64,000 bases of DNA from Caryophanales bacterium UBA4855 (GTDB lineage: Bacteria > Bacillota_I > Bacilli_A > RFN20 > CAG-826), in contig DHEH01000015.1 of assembly GCA_002399785.1 (NCBI GenBank), forward strand, positions 8,826-72,825, read 5' to 3'. Both the position numbers and the translations under genes were made by a program. Each line of letters begins with the position of its first letter. Position 1 is the stretch's first letter. The notes beneath the pieces were generated by a model, which made no database searches, was not told where the DNA came from, and saw only the letters and a list, made by a program, of their open reading frames with translations. Shown one piece after another: positions 37,057 through 45,701 of the stretch.

Positions 37057-38937
37057 ATGAATTTTGATTATGATGTAATTGTTGTTGGTGGAGGTCATGC
37101 TGGTACAGAGGCCTCTTTAGCATGTGCTAATATGGGTAAAAAGACCCTCTTAATTACTTTAAATATTAAAATGGCTGCTAATATGCCATGCAATCCTTCT
37201 ATTGGAGGAAGTGCCAAAGGAGTAGTTGTTAGAGAAATTGACTCTTTAGGTGGTTTTATGGGGATTGCCGCCGATCATGAATATCTTCAAATGAAGATGT
37301 TAAATACGGCTAAAGGCCCTGGAGTTCAATGTTTGAGAGCTCAAGCAGATAAGAAAAGATATCCGCATTTTGTTCAAGATAAGTTATTAAATACAGAGAA
37401 TTTAACTGTTTTAGAAGGTGAAGTAAAAGCTTTACTTCATAATGAAAACACCGTTTTTGGTGTTGTTTTGGGTGATGAAAACGCAATTACTTCAAAAGCA
37501 GTTATTTTAGCTACTGGAACCTATATGAACGGGGCAATTCTTGTCGGACATACTAAAAAAAGTGGCGGTCCAGACGGAGAAAATCCTAGTATCGGTTTGA
37601 GTGATTATTTAAAAGATAAGATGGGCATTCCACTTCAAAGATTAAAGACTGGAACGCCACAACGTATTGCGAAAGAATCTATTGATTTTTCTAAAGGAGA
37701 AATTCAATACGGAAATATTGATGATCAAGGATTAAGTTACACAACTACAAAATTTATTCCCATCAAAGATCAAATTCCGTGTTGGTTAATTTATACAACC
37801 CCTTCGACTTTAGAGATTATTCGAGATAATCTTTTGGAATCTGCTATGTATAGTGGTTTAGTAAAAGGAATTGGTCCACGTTATTGTCCTTCGATCGAAG
37901 ATAAAGTGGTGCGTTTTTCTGATAAACCAAGACATCAATTATTTTTAGAGCCTGAGTCCTACGACACAAATAGTATATATTTGCAGGGGTTTTCGACAAG
38001 TATGCCTACAAATATTCAAGATAAAATGGTTCACTCTTTACCAGGATTGGAGAATGCAAAAATATTAAAATATGCTTATGCAATTGAGTATGATGCTATT
38101 GACCAATTTGAATTTGATAGTAGCTTAATGATTAAAAAATATAATGGTTTATATATCAGTGGTCAAATATGCGGAACTAGCGGTTATGAAGAAGCGGCGG
38201 CTTTAGGTTTAATGGCTGGCATCAACGCTTGTTTAAGGATTGATAAAAAACCACCATTAGTTTTAAAGCGTGATCAAGCATATATTGGTGTAATGATTGA
38301 TGATTTAGTAACTAAAGGAACAAAAGAGCCTTATAGATTATTATCTAGTAGAGCTGAATATCGTCTCTTACTTAGAAGCGACAATGCTGATATGAGACTT
38401 CTTGAAATAGGACACGAAGTAGGTTTGATTAAAGAAGAGAGATATCAGGAATTTTTAGAAAAAAAGAACACAATTTTAGAAATAAATAAACTTTTAGGTA
38501 AAATCCATCTTGGTGAAACAAGTAAAATTAATGATTATTTACCAACAATTGGGTTTGAAAAATTGACTAGTGGAGTCAGTGCGCGTGATTTACTAAAGCG
38601 CAATGGTATGACTTTTTCTGCTTTAAAAAATTATATTGAACTTCCAAATAATTTGATTCTTTCAAAAATGGGCGAAGAAGAACTAGAAATAATGGTTAAA
38701 TATGAAGGTTATATTGATGCTGAAAGAAAAGAAACTGTTAAATTTAGAAAACTTGAAGAAATTAAATTAAGAGATGACATAGATTATATGGGTATGGATG
38801 GATTGGCTATTGAAGCTAGACAAAAATTAACAAAAGTAAAACCTATAAGTATTGGACAAGCTAGTAGAATTAGTGGCGTAAATCCTAGTGATATTGCTAT
38901 ACTAGTTATGAATCTTAAGAAAGTAAAGGCTTTATGA
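37057..38937 (+). CDS. mnmG: tRNA uridine-34 carboxymethylaminomethyl synthase subunit MnmG (GidA)
   Basis: A 626-residue FAD enzyme that with MnmE makes cmnm5 at U34 of tRNAs. FAD site VVGGGHAGTEAS, ANMPCNPSIGGSAKG, FIPIKDQIPCWL and the C-terminal helical domain (SRAEYRLLLRSDNADMRL, SRISGVNPSDIAIL) are all conserved. ATG at 37057 gives the standard N-terminus MNFDYDVIVVGGG. It ends in TGA overlapping the ATG of rsmG, clear proof that TGA is a stop here. Confidence 0.97.
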   Translation: MNFDYDVIVVGGGHAGTEASLACANMGKKTLLITLNIKMAANMPCNPSIGGSAKGVVVREIDSLGGFMGIAADHEYLQMKMLNTAKGPGVQCLRAQADKKRYPHFVQDKLLNTENLTVLEGEVKALLHNENTVFGVVLGDENAITSKAVILATGTYMNGAILVGHTKKSGGPDGENPSIGLSDYLKDKMGIPLQRLKTGTPQRIAKESIDFSKGEIQYGNIDDQGLSYTTTKFIPIKDQIPCWLIYTTPSTLEIIRDNLLESAMYSGLVKGIGPRYCPSIEDKVVRFSDKPRHQLFLEPESYDTNSIYLQGFSTSMPTNIQDKMVHSLPGLENAKILKYAYAIEYDAIDQFEFDSSLMIKKYNGLYISGQICGTSGYEEAAALGLMAGINACLRIDKKPPLVLKRDQAYIGVMIDDLVTKGTKEPYRLLSSRAEYRLLLRSDNADMRLLEIGHEVGLIKEERYQEFLEKKNTILEINKLLGKIHLGETSKINDYLPTIGFEKLTSGVSARDLLKRNGMTFSALKNYIELPNNLILSKMGEEELEIMVKYEGYIDAERKETVKFRKLEEIKLRDDIDYMGMDGLAIEARQKLTKVKPISIGQASRISGVNPSDIAILVMNLKKVKAL

Positions 38938-39602
38938 TAACGATAGAAGAAATTAAAAGTAACGAAAAATTAATGCAATTTAAAAAAATGGTGTTAGATG
39001 AAAATAAAAAAATGAATTTAACATCGATTGTTGATGATGAGGAATTTATTGAAAAACATCTTTTTGATTCTTTAGCTATTTTAGATTATTTTGATTATAC
39101 AAATAAGAAAATTATGGACTTAGGAACTGGTGGAGGTTTTCCTGGAATCCCTTTAGCCATTATGCTACCAAATACTTCTTTTGTTTTGATTGATTCGACA
39201 AGAAAAAAATGCGATTTTGTTGAGTCGGTTGCTAAAACTTTAGGGCTTATTAATGTTAAGGTAATTTGTTCTCGAGCAGAAGAATTAGGGGGTCTTTACA
39301 GGGACTTTTTCGATTTTACTGTTTCAAGAGCGGTTTCGTTTTTGCCTGCTTTGCTTGAATTATCTATTCCTTTTTTAAGGATTAACGGAAAGATGATTTC
39401 TTATAAATCTATTAAGTATAAAGAAGAGATTAAAGCTAGCGAAAGCGCCTTTAAAACTTTGAATGCGAGTTTACTTGAAGTAAAAGAATTTACTTTACCC
39501 CTTTCAAAAGAGAAAAGATTTAATATAATAGTAAATAAAGATAAAGGCACATGTGGAAAGTTTCCACGTTCCTTTGCTTTAATAAAAAAGAGACCTTTAT
39601 AA
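38934..39602 (+). CDS. rsmG: 16S rRNA (guanine-527-N7)-methyltransferase RsmG (GidB)
   Basis: A 222-residue SAM-dependent methyltransferase. NLTSIVDDEEFIEKHLFDSL is the family signature, LGTGGGFPGIPLAIM binds SAM, and FTVSRAV is the conserved SRA segment. Start overlaps the mnmG stop (ATGA). Immediately followed by parA, the classic gidAB-parAB order usually close to oriC. Confidence 0.96.
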   Translation: MITIEEIKSNEKLMQFKKMVLDENKKMNLTSIVDDEEFIEKHLFDSLAILDYFDYTNKKIMDLGTGGGFPGIPLAIMLPNTSFVLIDSTRKKCDFVESVAKTLGLINVKVICSRAEELGGLYRDFFDFTVSRAVSFLPALLELSIPFLRINGKMISYKSIKYKEEIKASESAFKTLNASLLEVKEFTLPLSKEKRFNIIVNKDKGTCGKFPRSFALIKKRPL

Positions 39603-40373
39603 ATGAAAGTAATTGCAATAGCTAACCAAAAAGGTGGAGTTGGAAAAACAATAACTACCATAAATCTTGCTGCTGGACTTGAAATTATGCATAAGTCCGT
39701 TTTAGTAATTGATCTTGATCCTCAAGGAAATTCTAGTCGTGGACTTGGAGTTGATATTTCTTTGATAAATAGGAATATTTTTGACGCATTGATTCTTGAT
39801 GTCGATATCAATAAAGTCATTCGTCATACTTCAATGAAGAATTTAGATTTAATACCTTCTAATCTTAAATTATCCAATTTAGAAAGCGAAATTAATCAAA
39901 AAAGCTTAAATCCTTTTTCAGTTTTAAAAAATGTAGTAAGTAATATTAAAAAACAATATGACTACGTTTTGGTAGATTGTCCACCTTCTTTAGGTATACT
40001 TTGTTTGAATGCTTTAACAGCTGCTGATAGCGTTTTAGTTCCTGTACAATGCGAATATTTTGCAATGGAAGGATTAGCGCAAATATTAGTTACGATTTCA
40101 AAAGTTCAAGATGATTACAATAAAAAACTATCGATCGAAGGGTTCTTATTAACTATGTTTGAACCTCGAAGCCGTTTAGGTGTTGAAGTTGCAGAACAAG
40201 TTAGGGGCTTATTTAGAGAAAGCACGTTCAATGTGGAGATTCCACGTAATATTTCGTTAAGCGAAGCAACAGCAAGAGGAATTCCTGCTTTGCTATATAG
40301 ACCTACTAGCGCAGGTAGTTTAGCTTATTTACAATTAGCTAAAGAGGTAATTGATAATGACAGAAGAATCTAG
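39603..40373 (+). CDS. parA: Chromosome partition ATPase ParA (Soj)
   Basis: A 256-residue deviant Walker A ATPase: KGGVGKTITTINLAA (lysine pair), DLDPQGNSSRGLG, VLVDCPPSLGILCLNAL and IPRNISLSEA are the conserved blocks. It moves or regulates replication origins together with ParB and also controls DnaA in Bacillus. Directly downstream of rsmG and overlapping parB by 17 bases. Confidence 0.96.
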   Translation: MKVIAIANQKGGVGKTITTINLAAGLEIMHKSVLVIDLDPQGNSSRGLGVDISLINRNIFDALILDVDINKVIRHTSMKNLDLIPSNLKLSNLESEINQKSLNPFSVLKNVVSNIKKQYDYVLVDCPPSLGILCLNALTAADSVLVPVQCEYFAMEGLAQILVTISKVQDDYNKKLSIEGFLLTMFEPRSRLGVEVAEQVRGLFRESTFNVEIPRNISLSEATARGIPALLYRPTSAGSLAYLQLAKEVIDNDRRI

Positions 40374-41193
40374 AATTATTAAGAGAAATCTTAAAACTTT
40401 AATTAAGAGATTCTCTAAGTCGGATGTCGTTACAAATATTGAGAAAAATTACTCAAAAGATAAAATTAAGATAGTAAATACAAGGGATATTGTTGAAAAC
40501 CCTTCTTTAAAAAAAGTCAAAATTGATCCACTTCAAATTGAAGAAACTTGTAAATCTATTCAAGAAAGTGGTATATTTTCACCTCTTATAGTTCGTATTG
40601 TTAAAGACAAATTTGAAGTAGTATTAGGTTTTAAAAAGTATGTTTGCTGCAAAAATTTAAACAAAGAAACTATTCCTTGCATTGTAACAACTATGGACGA
40701 AGAAGAAGCTTATTTGTTAATGCTAGCTGATGAAAGAGAGCATAAAAATTGTAATATTTATAAAGAAGCTATCATTTGTCAAAATTTATGTAAAAAATAC
40801 GGTTACAAAAAGAAAGATTTGGCTGAGTTATTAAAACAATCTATCAGTCAGGTTTCTAATATTGTTAAATTATTAAATTTACCTCAATCAATTTTGGATG
40901 ATTTAAGTTTAGGAAAAATTAGTTATGGACATGCTAGAACTATCTCTCGTTTGCCTCAAGAAGAATCGTTAAAAATTTATGAATTAATTAAACAAAATAA
41001 GATGAGCGTAAGAGACACTGAACGTTATGTTCATGATTATGAAAATCTTGATGATGAAGCAAAATACATAGCCAATCCCCATTATATTTCTCAAAATAAC
41101 CAAATTATACTTCGCTTTGATTCTATCGAAGAATATAAAAAAGCTGACAAAAGAATTCAAAAGCTTATTAAGAAAAAGAAAATTGTGTTATAG
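40357..41193 (+). CDS. parB: ParB/Spo0J-like protein with degenerate CTP-binding motif
   Basis: A 278-residue ParB-family protein by synteny and domain order: N-terminal ParB domain (IQESGIFSPLIVRIVKDKFEV), a helix-turn-helix (KKDLAELLKQSISQVSNIVKLLNLP), then YGHARTISRLP and a C-terminal dimerisation region. The GERRxR motif that binds CTP phosphates in ParB and Noc reads GFKKYV here (residues 91-96), and the following block is altered too. AAAGAGG gives the ATG at 40357; the TTG six bases earlier is less likely. No consensus parS was seen nearby. Confidence 0.85.
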   Translation: MTEESRIIKRNLKTLIKRFSKSDVVTNIEKNYSKDKIKIVNTRDIVENPSLKKVKIDPLQIEETCKSIQESGIFSPLIVRIVKDKFEVVLGFKKYVCCKNLNKETIPCIVTTMDEEEAYLLMLADEREHKNCNIYKEAIICQNLCKKYGYKKKDLAELLKQSISQVSNIVKLLNLPQSILDDLSLGKISYGHARTISRLPQEESLKIYELIKQNKMSVRDTERYVHDYENLDDEAKYIANPHYISQNNQIILRFDSIEEYKKADKRIQKLIKKKKIVL

Positions 41194-41200
41194 TATATTT

Positions 41201-41305
41201 ACTTCAGGGCATGGTGAAATTCCATACTGGTGGTATACCCCACGAATCTTAATGATTGAGTTAGTGAAATTCTAACGGCAATAGTAAAGTCTAGATGAAA
41301 GAAGT
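41201..41305 (+). promoter_or_regulatory. FMN riboswitch aptamer (RFN element)
   Basis: Conserved RFN blocks appear in order: GGGCATGGTGAAATTCCA, CTGGTGGTA, CCCCACGA, GTTAGTGAAATTCTAAC, GGCAATAGTAAAGTCTAGA and TGAAAGAAG. Closing helix P1 pairs ACTTC (41201-41205) with GAAGT (41301-41305). Several helices keep pairing through paired substitutions relative to the common consensus (for example TGG/CCA in place of GGG/CCC). It binds FMN and controls ribU just downstream. Confidence 0.93.
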
Positions 41306-41314
41306 GCTATTTTT

Positions 41315-41346
41315 GGACCTGAAGTAATTGTGAGGTCCTTTTTTTT
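41315..41346 (+). terminator. Riboswitch expression platform: terminator that also covers the ribU ribosome-binding site
   Basis: GGACCT (41315-41320) pairs with AGGTCC (41333-41338), followed by eight T residues that end exactly at the ribU ATG. The 5' arm overlaps CCTGAAGT (41318-41325), which can instead pair with ACTTCAGG at 41201-41208, the strand that forms aptamer P1. The GAGGT at 41332-41336, the likely Shine-Dalgarno, lies in the 3' arm. Confidence 0.85.
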
Positions 41347-41991
41347 ATGAAAACAAAAAGATTTATTGATTTTATTAGTCGAGTAGCGATTTTCGGATCG
41401 CTAGCAGTTATTTTGTATTGTATTCCGTATTTACAGTTTGCTTTACCTTTTACACCAAGTTTTTTAAAAATTCATTTTGATGAAATACCAATTTTGATCG
41501 CAGGTTACGCTTACGGTCCAGGAGTCTCTTTTGCAATTATTATTCTTAAAGGATTAATAAAATTAATTCAAGATATTCCAGAAACTGGTGGAATTGGTGT
41601 ATTAACCGATGTTTTATATAGCAGTGCCTTTATTTTACCAGCAGCTTTTATATATAAAAAACATCGTAGTTTAAAAGGTGCTATTATTTCTTTTTCTGTA
41701 GGAGCTTTATCTCAATTGATAATGAGTTCTGTCGTTGGTTTATATACGATTTACCCACTTTATGGCTTCTTTTTTAATCCGCAAGCCAAAACCTATGATG
41801 AAGCGATGGTTACGGTTGGTTATTTATTTAGTGCTTTAGATAATCGAATCGAAACTGCTAAAGATCATCGTATTATGTATGAATTTCTTTTACCATTTAA
41901 TTTAATTAAAAATGGCATTGTAGGCTTAGTTACTTTCCTAACTTATAAGCCGCTTGAGATATTTTTGCAAAAGAAAAACTCATCGAAATAA
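41347..41991 (+). CDS. ribU: Riboflavin ECF transporter S component RibU
   Basis: A 214-residue membrane protein with about six helices. LKIHFDEIPILIAGYAYGPG is the RibU signature (usually D-x-P-x-L-x-x-x-x-x-G-P), and GIGVLTDVLYSSAFILPAAFIYKK is also conserved. It binds riboflavin and needs the shared ECF energising module, which is not in this window. Transcription is under the FMN riboswitch directly upstream, a strong independent argument for riboflavin as the substrate. The stop codon falls in the loop of the terminator. Confidence 0.95.
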   Translation: MKTKRFIDFISRVAIFGSLAVILYCIPYLQFALPFTPSFLKIHFDEIPILIAGYAYGPGVSFAIIILKGLIKLIQDIPETGGIGVLTDVLYSSAFILPAAFIYKKHRSLKGAIISFSVGALSQLIMSSVVGLYTIYPLYGFFFNPQAKTYDEAMVTVGYLFSALDNRIETAKDHRIMYEFLLPFNLIKNGIVGLVTFLTYKPLEIFLQKKNSSK

Positions 41992-42004
41992 TCGATGAGT
42001 TTTT
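41974..42004. terminator. Bidirectional terminator between ribU and the ferredoxin gene
   Basis: A 13-bp perfect stem (AAAAACTCATCGA / TCGATGAGTTTTT) with a 5-base loop. A-run and T-run in the two arms let it serve both converging genes. The ribU stop is within the loop, and the ferredoxin stop is 14 bases beyond the stem. Confidence 0.88.
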
Positions 42005-42017
42005 ATTAGTTTTAAAA

Positions 42018-42197
42018 CTATTTAGTGATTGCACCAGCTGGGCAATTAGCAATTGCTTCTTCAGCAGTAGCTTCATCTAATTCGCCGATTACAATGGCTT
42101 TTCCGTCGGAATCTTCTCCGAAAGCTGTTGGATATGAACCAAAGCAAAGTCCGCAGCCTAAGCAACTATCAGAATCAACTTTTAATTTAACTGACAT
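42018..42197 (-). CDS. fer: Single-cluster [4Fe-4S] ferredoxin
   Basis: A 59-residue acidic protein too short to be obvious at first sight. DSCLGCGLC gives Cys12, Cys15 and Cys18, and ANCPAGAI gives Cys52-Pro, the four ligands of one [4Fe-4S] cluster as in Bacillus Fer. It carries electrons at low potential in the cytoplasm; the partner is unknown. AAGGAG precedes the ATG at ideal spacing on the minus strand. A coding-looking frame on the opposite strand is a shadow of it. Confidence 0.93.
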   Translation of the reverse strand: MSVKLKVDSDSCLGCGLCFGSYPTAFGEDSDGKAIVIGELDEATAEEAIANCPAGAITK

Positions 42198-42301
42198 AGT
42201 TATTCTCCTTTTTAAATCATATTAAGTATAGCATTTTTTATAATCAATTCAATTATGAAATATAGGTTAAAAAAATGTTAATTTTGATGATTGGGTAATG
42301 C

Positions 42302-42329
42302 CTTACAGTCTTACTTATGTTATTATAAA
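42302..42329 (+). promoter_or_regulatory. Possible promoter giving a near-leaderless transcript for cmk operon
   Basis: CTTACA, 16 bp, TATAAA. Transcription would begin within a few bases of the ATG at 42334. No Shine-Dalgarno precedes that ATG. Confidence 0.35.
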
Positions 42330-42333
42330 TAAC

Positions 42334-42630
42334 ATGAGTGATGAAAAGGAATTGACACGAAGCGAGAAATACAAAGAATATCGCGATGAAATTAAAAACA
42401 CTAATGTGAAAGGTTTTGGAAACGAAAAAGAACCTGCTACAAAAGAATTGGTGTCTGAATCTAAAAAAAGCATTACTCAATGTAAGGAATCTATTAAAAA
42501 AGAAAATACAGTATACAATCAATACCGCCAAACGAAAAAGATTAAAATTATCTTATATTTTATTGGTGTTGGTATTTTAATTGTTGCATTAACTGTTTTA
42601 ATTGTGTATTTAATGGTAACGTATTTATGA
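42334..42630 (+). CDS. Small tail-anchored membrane protein of unknown function
   Basis: A 98-residue protein: a charged N-terminal helix-rich part opening with ELTRSEKYKEYRDEI, a Lys/Glu linker, and one C-terminal membrane helix (about 73-96, ILYFIGVGILIVALTVLIVY). I do not recognise a family. The RSEKYKEYR motif resembles N-termini of small Firmicute membrane proteins. The ATG at 42334 is preferred over one at 42298 because the promoter-like sequence lies between them. It overlaps cmk by 4 bases, so it is part of the cmk-der-gpsA transcript. Confidence 0.6.
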   Translation: MSDEKELTRSEKYKEYRDEIKNTNVKGFGNEKEPATKELVSESKKSITQCKESIKKENTVYNQYRQTKKIKIILYFIGVGILIVALTVLIVYLMVTYL

Positions 42631-43313
42631 AAAATGAAGAAAAAAATGTCTCTATTGCAATCGATGGCCCAAGCGCTAGTGGAAAATCCACTATTGCCAA
42701 ACTTTTAGCTGTTAGATTAGGCTATATTTATATTGATACTGGTGCGATGTATCGCGCTTTTACGCTCGCTTGTATCGAAAAAGGAATTGATTGCGAAAAC
42801 GAAGTTGAATGTAATAAATTAATTGGCAAGATTGAAATTGGCTTTAATAAAAGAAATCACGTTACACTTAATGGTAGAGATGTTGAAGAAAGCATTCGTG
42901 GAAATAAAGTTGCTGATAATGTTAGTTATATTGCAAGTTACAAAGAAATTAGGTTGTTTTTGGTTGATTTGCAAAGACAATTGGCGGCAAATAATTCGGT
43001 AATTATGGACGGAAGAGATATCGGCACATATGTTTTACCAAATGCTGATGTGAAGTTTTACCAAGTTGCTGATGTTAAAGAAAGAGCAAAAAGAAGATGC
43101 ATTGAAAATGTTGAAAAAGGAATTCCTACAACATATGAAGATTGTTTAGCTAATCTTGAAAAGAGAGATTACATCGATTCTCATCGTGAATTTTGCCCAT
43201 TGCGTCCAGCAGATGATAGCATTGAAATTAACACGACAAATTTAACTATTGAAGAAGTTTTAGATTTAATGCTTCTTATATTAAAAGAACAGGGGGTCAT
43301 AAAATCATGTTAG
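42627..43313 (+). CDS. cmk: Cytidylate kinase
   Basis: A 228-residue enzyme that phosphorylates CMP and dCMP. P-loop DGPSASGKSTIAK, the CMP-site DTGAMYRAFT and MDGRDIGTYVLPNADVKFY, and lid residues RAKRR are present. Start overlaps the preceding small gene (ATGA-type) and its end overlaps der by 7 bases, indicating translational coupling. cmk-der-gpsA order is common in Firmicutes. Confidence 0.96.
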   Translation: MKNEEKNVSIAIDGPSASGKSTIAKLLAVRLGYIYIDTGAMYRAFTLACIEKGIDCENEVECNKLIGKIEIGFNKRNHVTLNGRDVEESIRGNKVADNVSYIASYKEIRLFLVDLQRQLAANNSVIMDGRDIGTYVLPNADVKFYQVADVKERAKRRCIENVEKGIPTTYEDCLANLEKRDYIDSHREFCPLRPADDSIEINTTNLTIEEVLDLMLLILKEQGVIKSC

Positions 43314-44611
43314 GACTCGTAGCAATTGTTGGATCTCCATCTGTTGGAAAATCTACATTATTTAATAGAATAATTGGTGAAAGAAAGTCGATAATTGAAG
43401 AAGTTCGTGGCGTTACACGAGATAGAATTTATGGGGAGGCCTGTTGGCTTACTCGTTATTTTAAAGTTGTTGATACTGGTGGAATCGAGCTTGAAAATCG
43501 ACCATTTCAAGAAGAAATAAGAATGCAAGCACAAATCGCTATTGATGAAGCTGATGTCATTATTTTTGTAGTTGACGGAAAACTTGGTATTAATGATGAT
43601 GACAAATTGGTTGCTAGCATGCTTTTTAAATCGAAAAAACCTGTAATTTTGGCCGTGAATAAAATTGATAATAAAGAAATGATGGATAATATCTATGAAT
43701 TTTATTCACTTGGTTTAGGCGACCCTATCGCCGTCAGTGGCGTTCATGGGATTGGTACTGGCGATTTATTAGATAAAGTAATCGAATATTTACCAAAAGA
43801 AGACAAACAAGCAGAATATGATGGTATTTCGTTTGCCATGATTGGAAGACCAAATGTTGGAAAATCTAGTTTATATAATGCTATTTTAAGCGAGGATCGC
43901 TCAATTGTTTCTCCAATTGAAGGTACAACACGCGATGCAATTGATACTCATTTTACTAGAAATGGTAAAGATTATTTTATGGTTGATACTGCTGGACTTA
44001 AAAAAAGAGGAAAAATTTACGAAGCCATCGATAAATATGCTGCATTAAGAAGTTTAAGAGCTATTGATAAGAGCGATGTTGTGGTTTTTGTTATTGATGC
44101 TAGTGTCGGAATTACTGAGCAAGATAAACATGTCGTTGGATACGCAATGGATAGCAAAAAAGCTATTATTATCCTTGTAAATAAATATGATTTAATCAAA
44201 AAAGATAATGACACCATGAACGATTTTACAAAAAAGATTAGAACTGAATTTAAATTTTTAGATTACGCACCAATTCTTTATACAAGTGCAGTAACTAAAG
44301 TTAGATTAAGCCAAATTTTTACTTTAATAGACAAAGTTTATGAATCGTATACATTTAGAATTCAAACTTCAGTCTTAAATAAAATTATTGAAGATGCGCA
44401 AGCCATGAATGAAACACCTTCATTTAATGGTGGTAGAGCAAGAATTTATTATGCTCAACAAGTTGGAAATAAACCAATAACAATTGCTTTATTTGTTAAC
44501 GAACCAACTTGGATGCATTTCTCTTATTTACGATATATAGAAAATAAAATTAGAGATTCTTTCGAACTTGTGGGGTCTCCAATCAATCTGGTATTGAGGA
44601 AAAGAAAATGA
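43307..44611 (+). CDS. der: Ribosome assembly GTPase Der (EngA)
   Basis: A 434-residue protein with two tandem G domains and a C-terminal KH-like domain, the unique Der layout. G1 motifs are GSPSVGKSTLFN (about 8-19) and GRPNVGKSSLYN (about 180-191); both have DTGG/DTAG-type G3 and NKxD G4 motifs (VNKIDN, VNKYDL). The KH part ends with PINLVLRKRK. Needed for 50S subunit maturation. The first P-loop differs from the usual GRPNVGKS but keeps GKS. AGGGGG provides its ribosome-binding site inside cmk. Confidence 0.97.
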   Translation: MLGLVAIVGSPSVGKSTLFNRIIGERKSIIEEVRGVTRDRIYGEACWLTRYFKVVDTGGIELENRPFQEEIRMQAQIAIDEADVIIFVVDGKLGINDDDKLVASMLFKSKKPVILAVNKIDNKEMMDNIYEFYSLGLGDPIAVSGVHGIGTGDLLDKVIEYLPKEDKQAEYDGISFAMIGRPNVGKSSLYNAILSEDRSIVSPIEGTTRDAIDTHFTRNGKDYFMVDTAGLKKRGKIYEAIDKYAALRSLRAIDKSDVVVFVIDASVGITEQDKHVVGYAMDSKKAIIILVNKYDLIKKDNDTMNDFTKKIRTEFKFLDYAPILYTSAVTKVRLSQIFTLIDKVYESYTFRIQTSVLNKIIEDAQAMNETPSFNGGRARIYYAQQVGNKPITIALFVNEPTWMHFSYLRYIENKIRDSFELVGSPINLVLRKRK

Positions 44612-45603
44612 AAATTGGAATTTTAGGTGCTGGTGCTTGGGGATTAGCCTTAGGAAATATTCTTGCTGAAAATGGCAATGAAGTCGTGGCTCATTCTCGT
44701 TCTCTAGATGTCGTTTATGAATTAAACAGATATCACACTCATCGAAAAGTTTTAGGAGATTGTATTTTAAATAATAATCTTCTAGCCTCTATCGACCTAA
44801 AAGAAGTTACTGATAAAGCTGAAATTATTTTAGTTGCAGTTCCTAGTAAAGCTGTAAAAGAGATGATTATTGAACTAGCACATGTTCTTGATCATAAAGT
44901 TTTAATTGTTAATGCTACAAAAGGCCTTGATTTAGGGACCAATATGACGATGCAAAAATTAATTAAAGCCAATTTAAATAAAAAATTATATACAAATATT
45001 GTTTCTATTTTAGGACCAAGTTTTGCTAATGAAGTGGTACGTCATCATCTAACTTGTGTTTGTAGTTGCTGCTCAAATATCGATTTAGCAAAAAGAGTAC
45101 AAATTATTTTTTCCAATGATTATTTTCGTGTTTATGTCATGAGCGACGTAATTGGCGCTGAAATATATAGTTCTATGAAAAATGCTATTGCTATCGCAAG
45201 TGGAATTTCTAAAGGTTTAGGTTATGGAGAAAATTCAAAATCAGCTTTGATTACTCGCGGATTAGTTGAAATGCAATTAGTAGGAAAGGCGGTTGGTGCT
45301 AAAGAAAAGACCTTTTTCGGTTTGACTGGTTTAGGAGACTTAATTTTAACTGCTAATAGCAGTGAATCTCGTAATTTTTCTGCTGGTTTTCAAATCGGAA
45401 GAGATGATTCTGCTAAAGAATTTCTAAAAAATAACACAATCACCGTCGAAGGTATAGCTACCGTCAAAGTTATACATGATTTTGGAGCGAAAAATGAGCT
45501 TGATTTACCTATTATAAATGCTCTTTTCGATGTTTTATACAACGGAAAAGTCCCATCAGATGTCATTCATAATTTAATGATTAGAGACTTAAAAGTTGAG
45601 TAA
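44608..45603 (+). CDS. gpsA: Glycerol-3-phosphate dehydrogenase [NAD(P)+]
   Basis: A 331-residue cytoplasmic enzyme making sn-glycerol 3-phosphate for phospholipids. GAGAWGLALGNILAENG is the dinucleotide-binding site, ILGPSFANEV and KNAIAIASGISKGLGYGENS contain the catalytic-lysine region, and FGLTGLGDLILTA is conserved. Overlaps der by 4 bases. The supply of glycerol 3-phosphate fits pgsA in this window. Confidence 0.96.
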   Translation: MKIGILGAGAWGLALGNILAENGNEVVAHSRSLDVVYELNRYHTHRKVLGDCILNNNLLASIDLKEVTDKAEIILVAVPSKAVKEMIIELAHVLDHKVLIVNATKGLDLGTNMTMQKLIKANLNKKLYTNIVSILGPSFANEVVRHHLTCVCSCCSNIDLAKRVQIIFSNDYFRVYVMSDVIGAEIYSSMKNAIAIASGISKGLGYGENSKSALITRGLVEMQLVGKAVGAKEKTFFGLTGLGDLILTANSSESRNFSAGFQIGRDDSAKEFLKNNTITVEGIATVKVIHDFGAKNELDLPIINALFDVLYNGKVPSDVIHNLMIRDLKVE

Positions 45604-45647
45604 AAGCGCATAATATCGAACTTTTACGACATTTTTATTAATTTTTC

Positions 45648-45676
45648 TTGCAATAAAAAGAAAAGTATTTTATATT
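45648..45676 (+). promoter_or_regulatory. Promoter of the HU gene
   Basis: TTGCAA, exactly 17 bp, TATATT: a good vegetative-type promoter, 26 bases before the HU start, in a gap following gpsA. Confidence 0.7.
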
Positions 45677-45701
45677 GAAGTTATCGAAAGGGGTACATTA
45701 T

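Noticed and set aside
38928..38940. Reassignment of TGA to Trp as in mycoplasmas
   Set aside because: TGA ends mnmG and the glycosyltransferase gene at family-typical positions, and Trp residues are coded by TGG throughout.
39553..39567. Inverted repeat GTGGAAAGTTTCCAC near the end of rsmG, and a similar one in parA at 40233-40245, as parS sites
   Set aside because: Neither has the central CACGTG of parS. Both lie in codons for conserved protein segments (Pro-Arg), so the likeness is probably incidental.
41194..41346. Antisense or small-protein gene in the gap between parB and ribU
   Set aside because: The whole stretch is explained by the FMN riboswitch and its expression platform.
42025..42225. 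Plus-strand 66-codon frame opposite the ferredoxin
   Set aside because: It is the antisense of a clear ferredoxin with all four cluster cysteines and a good ribosome-binding site on the minus strand.
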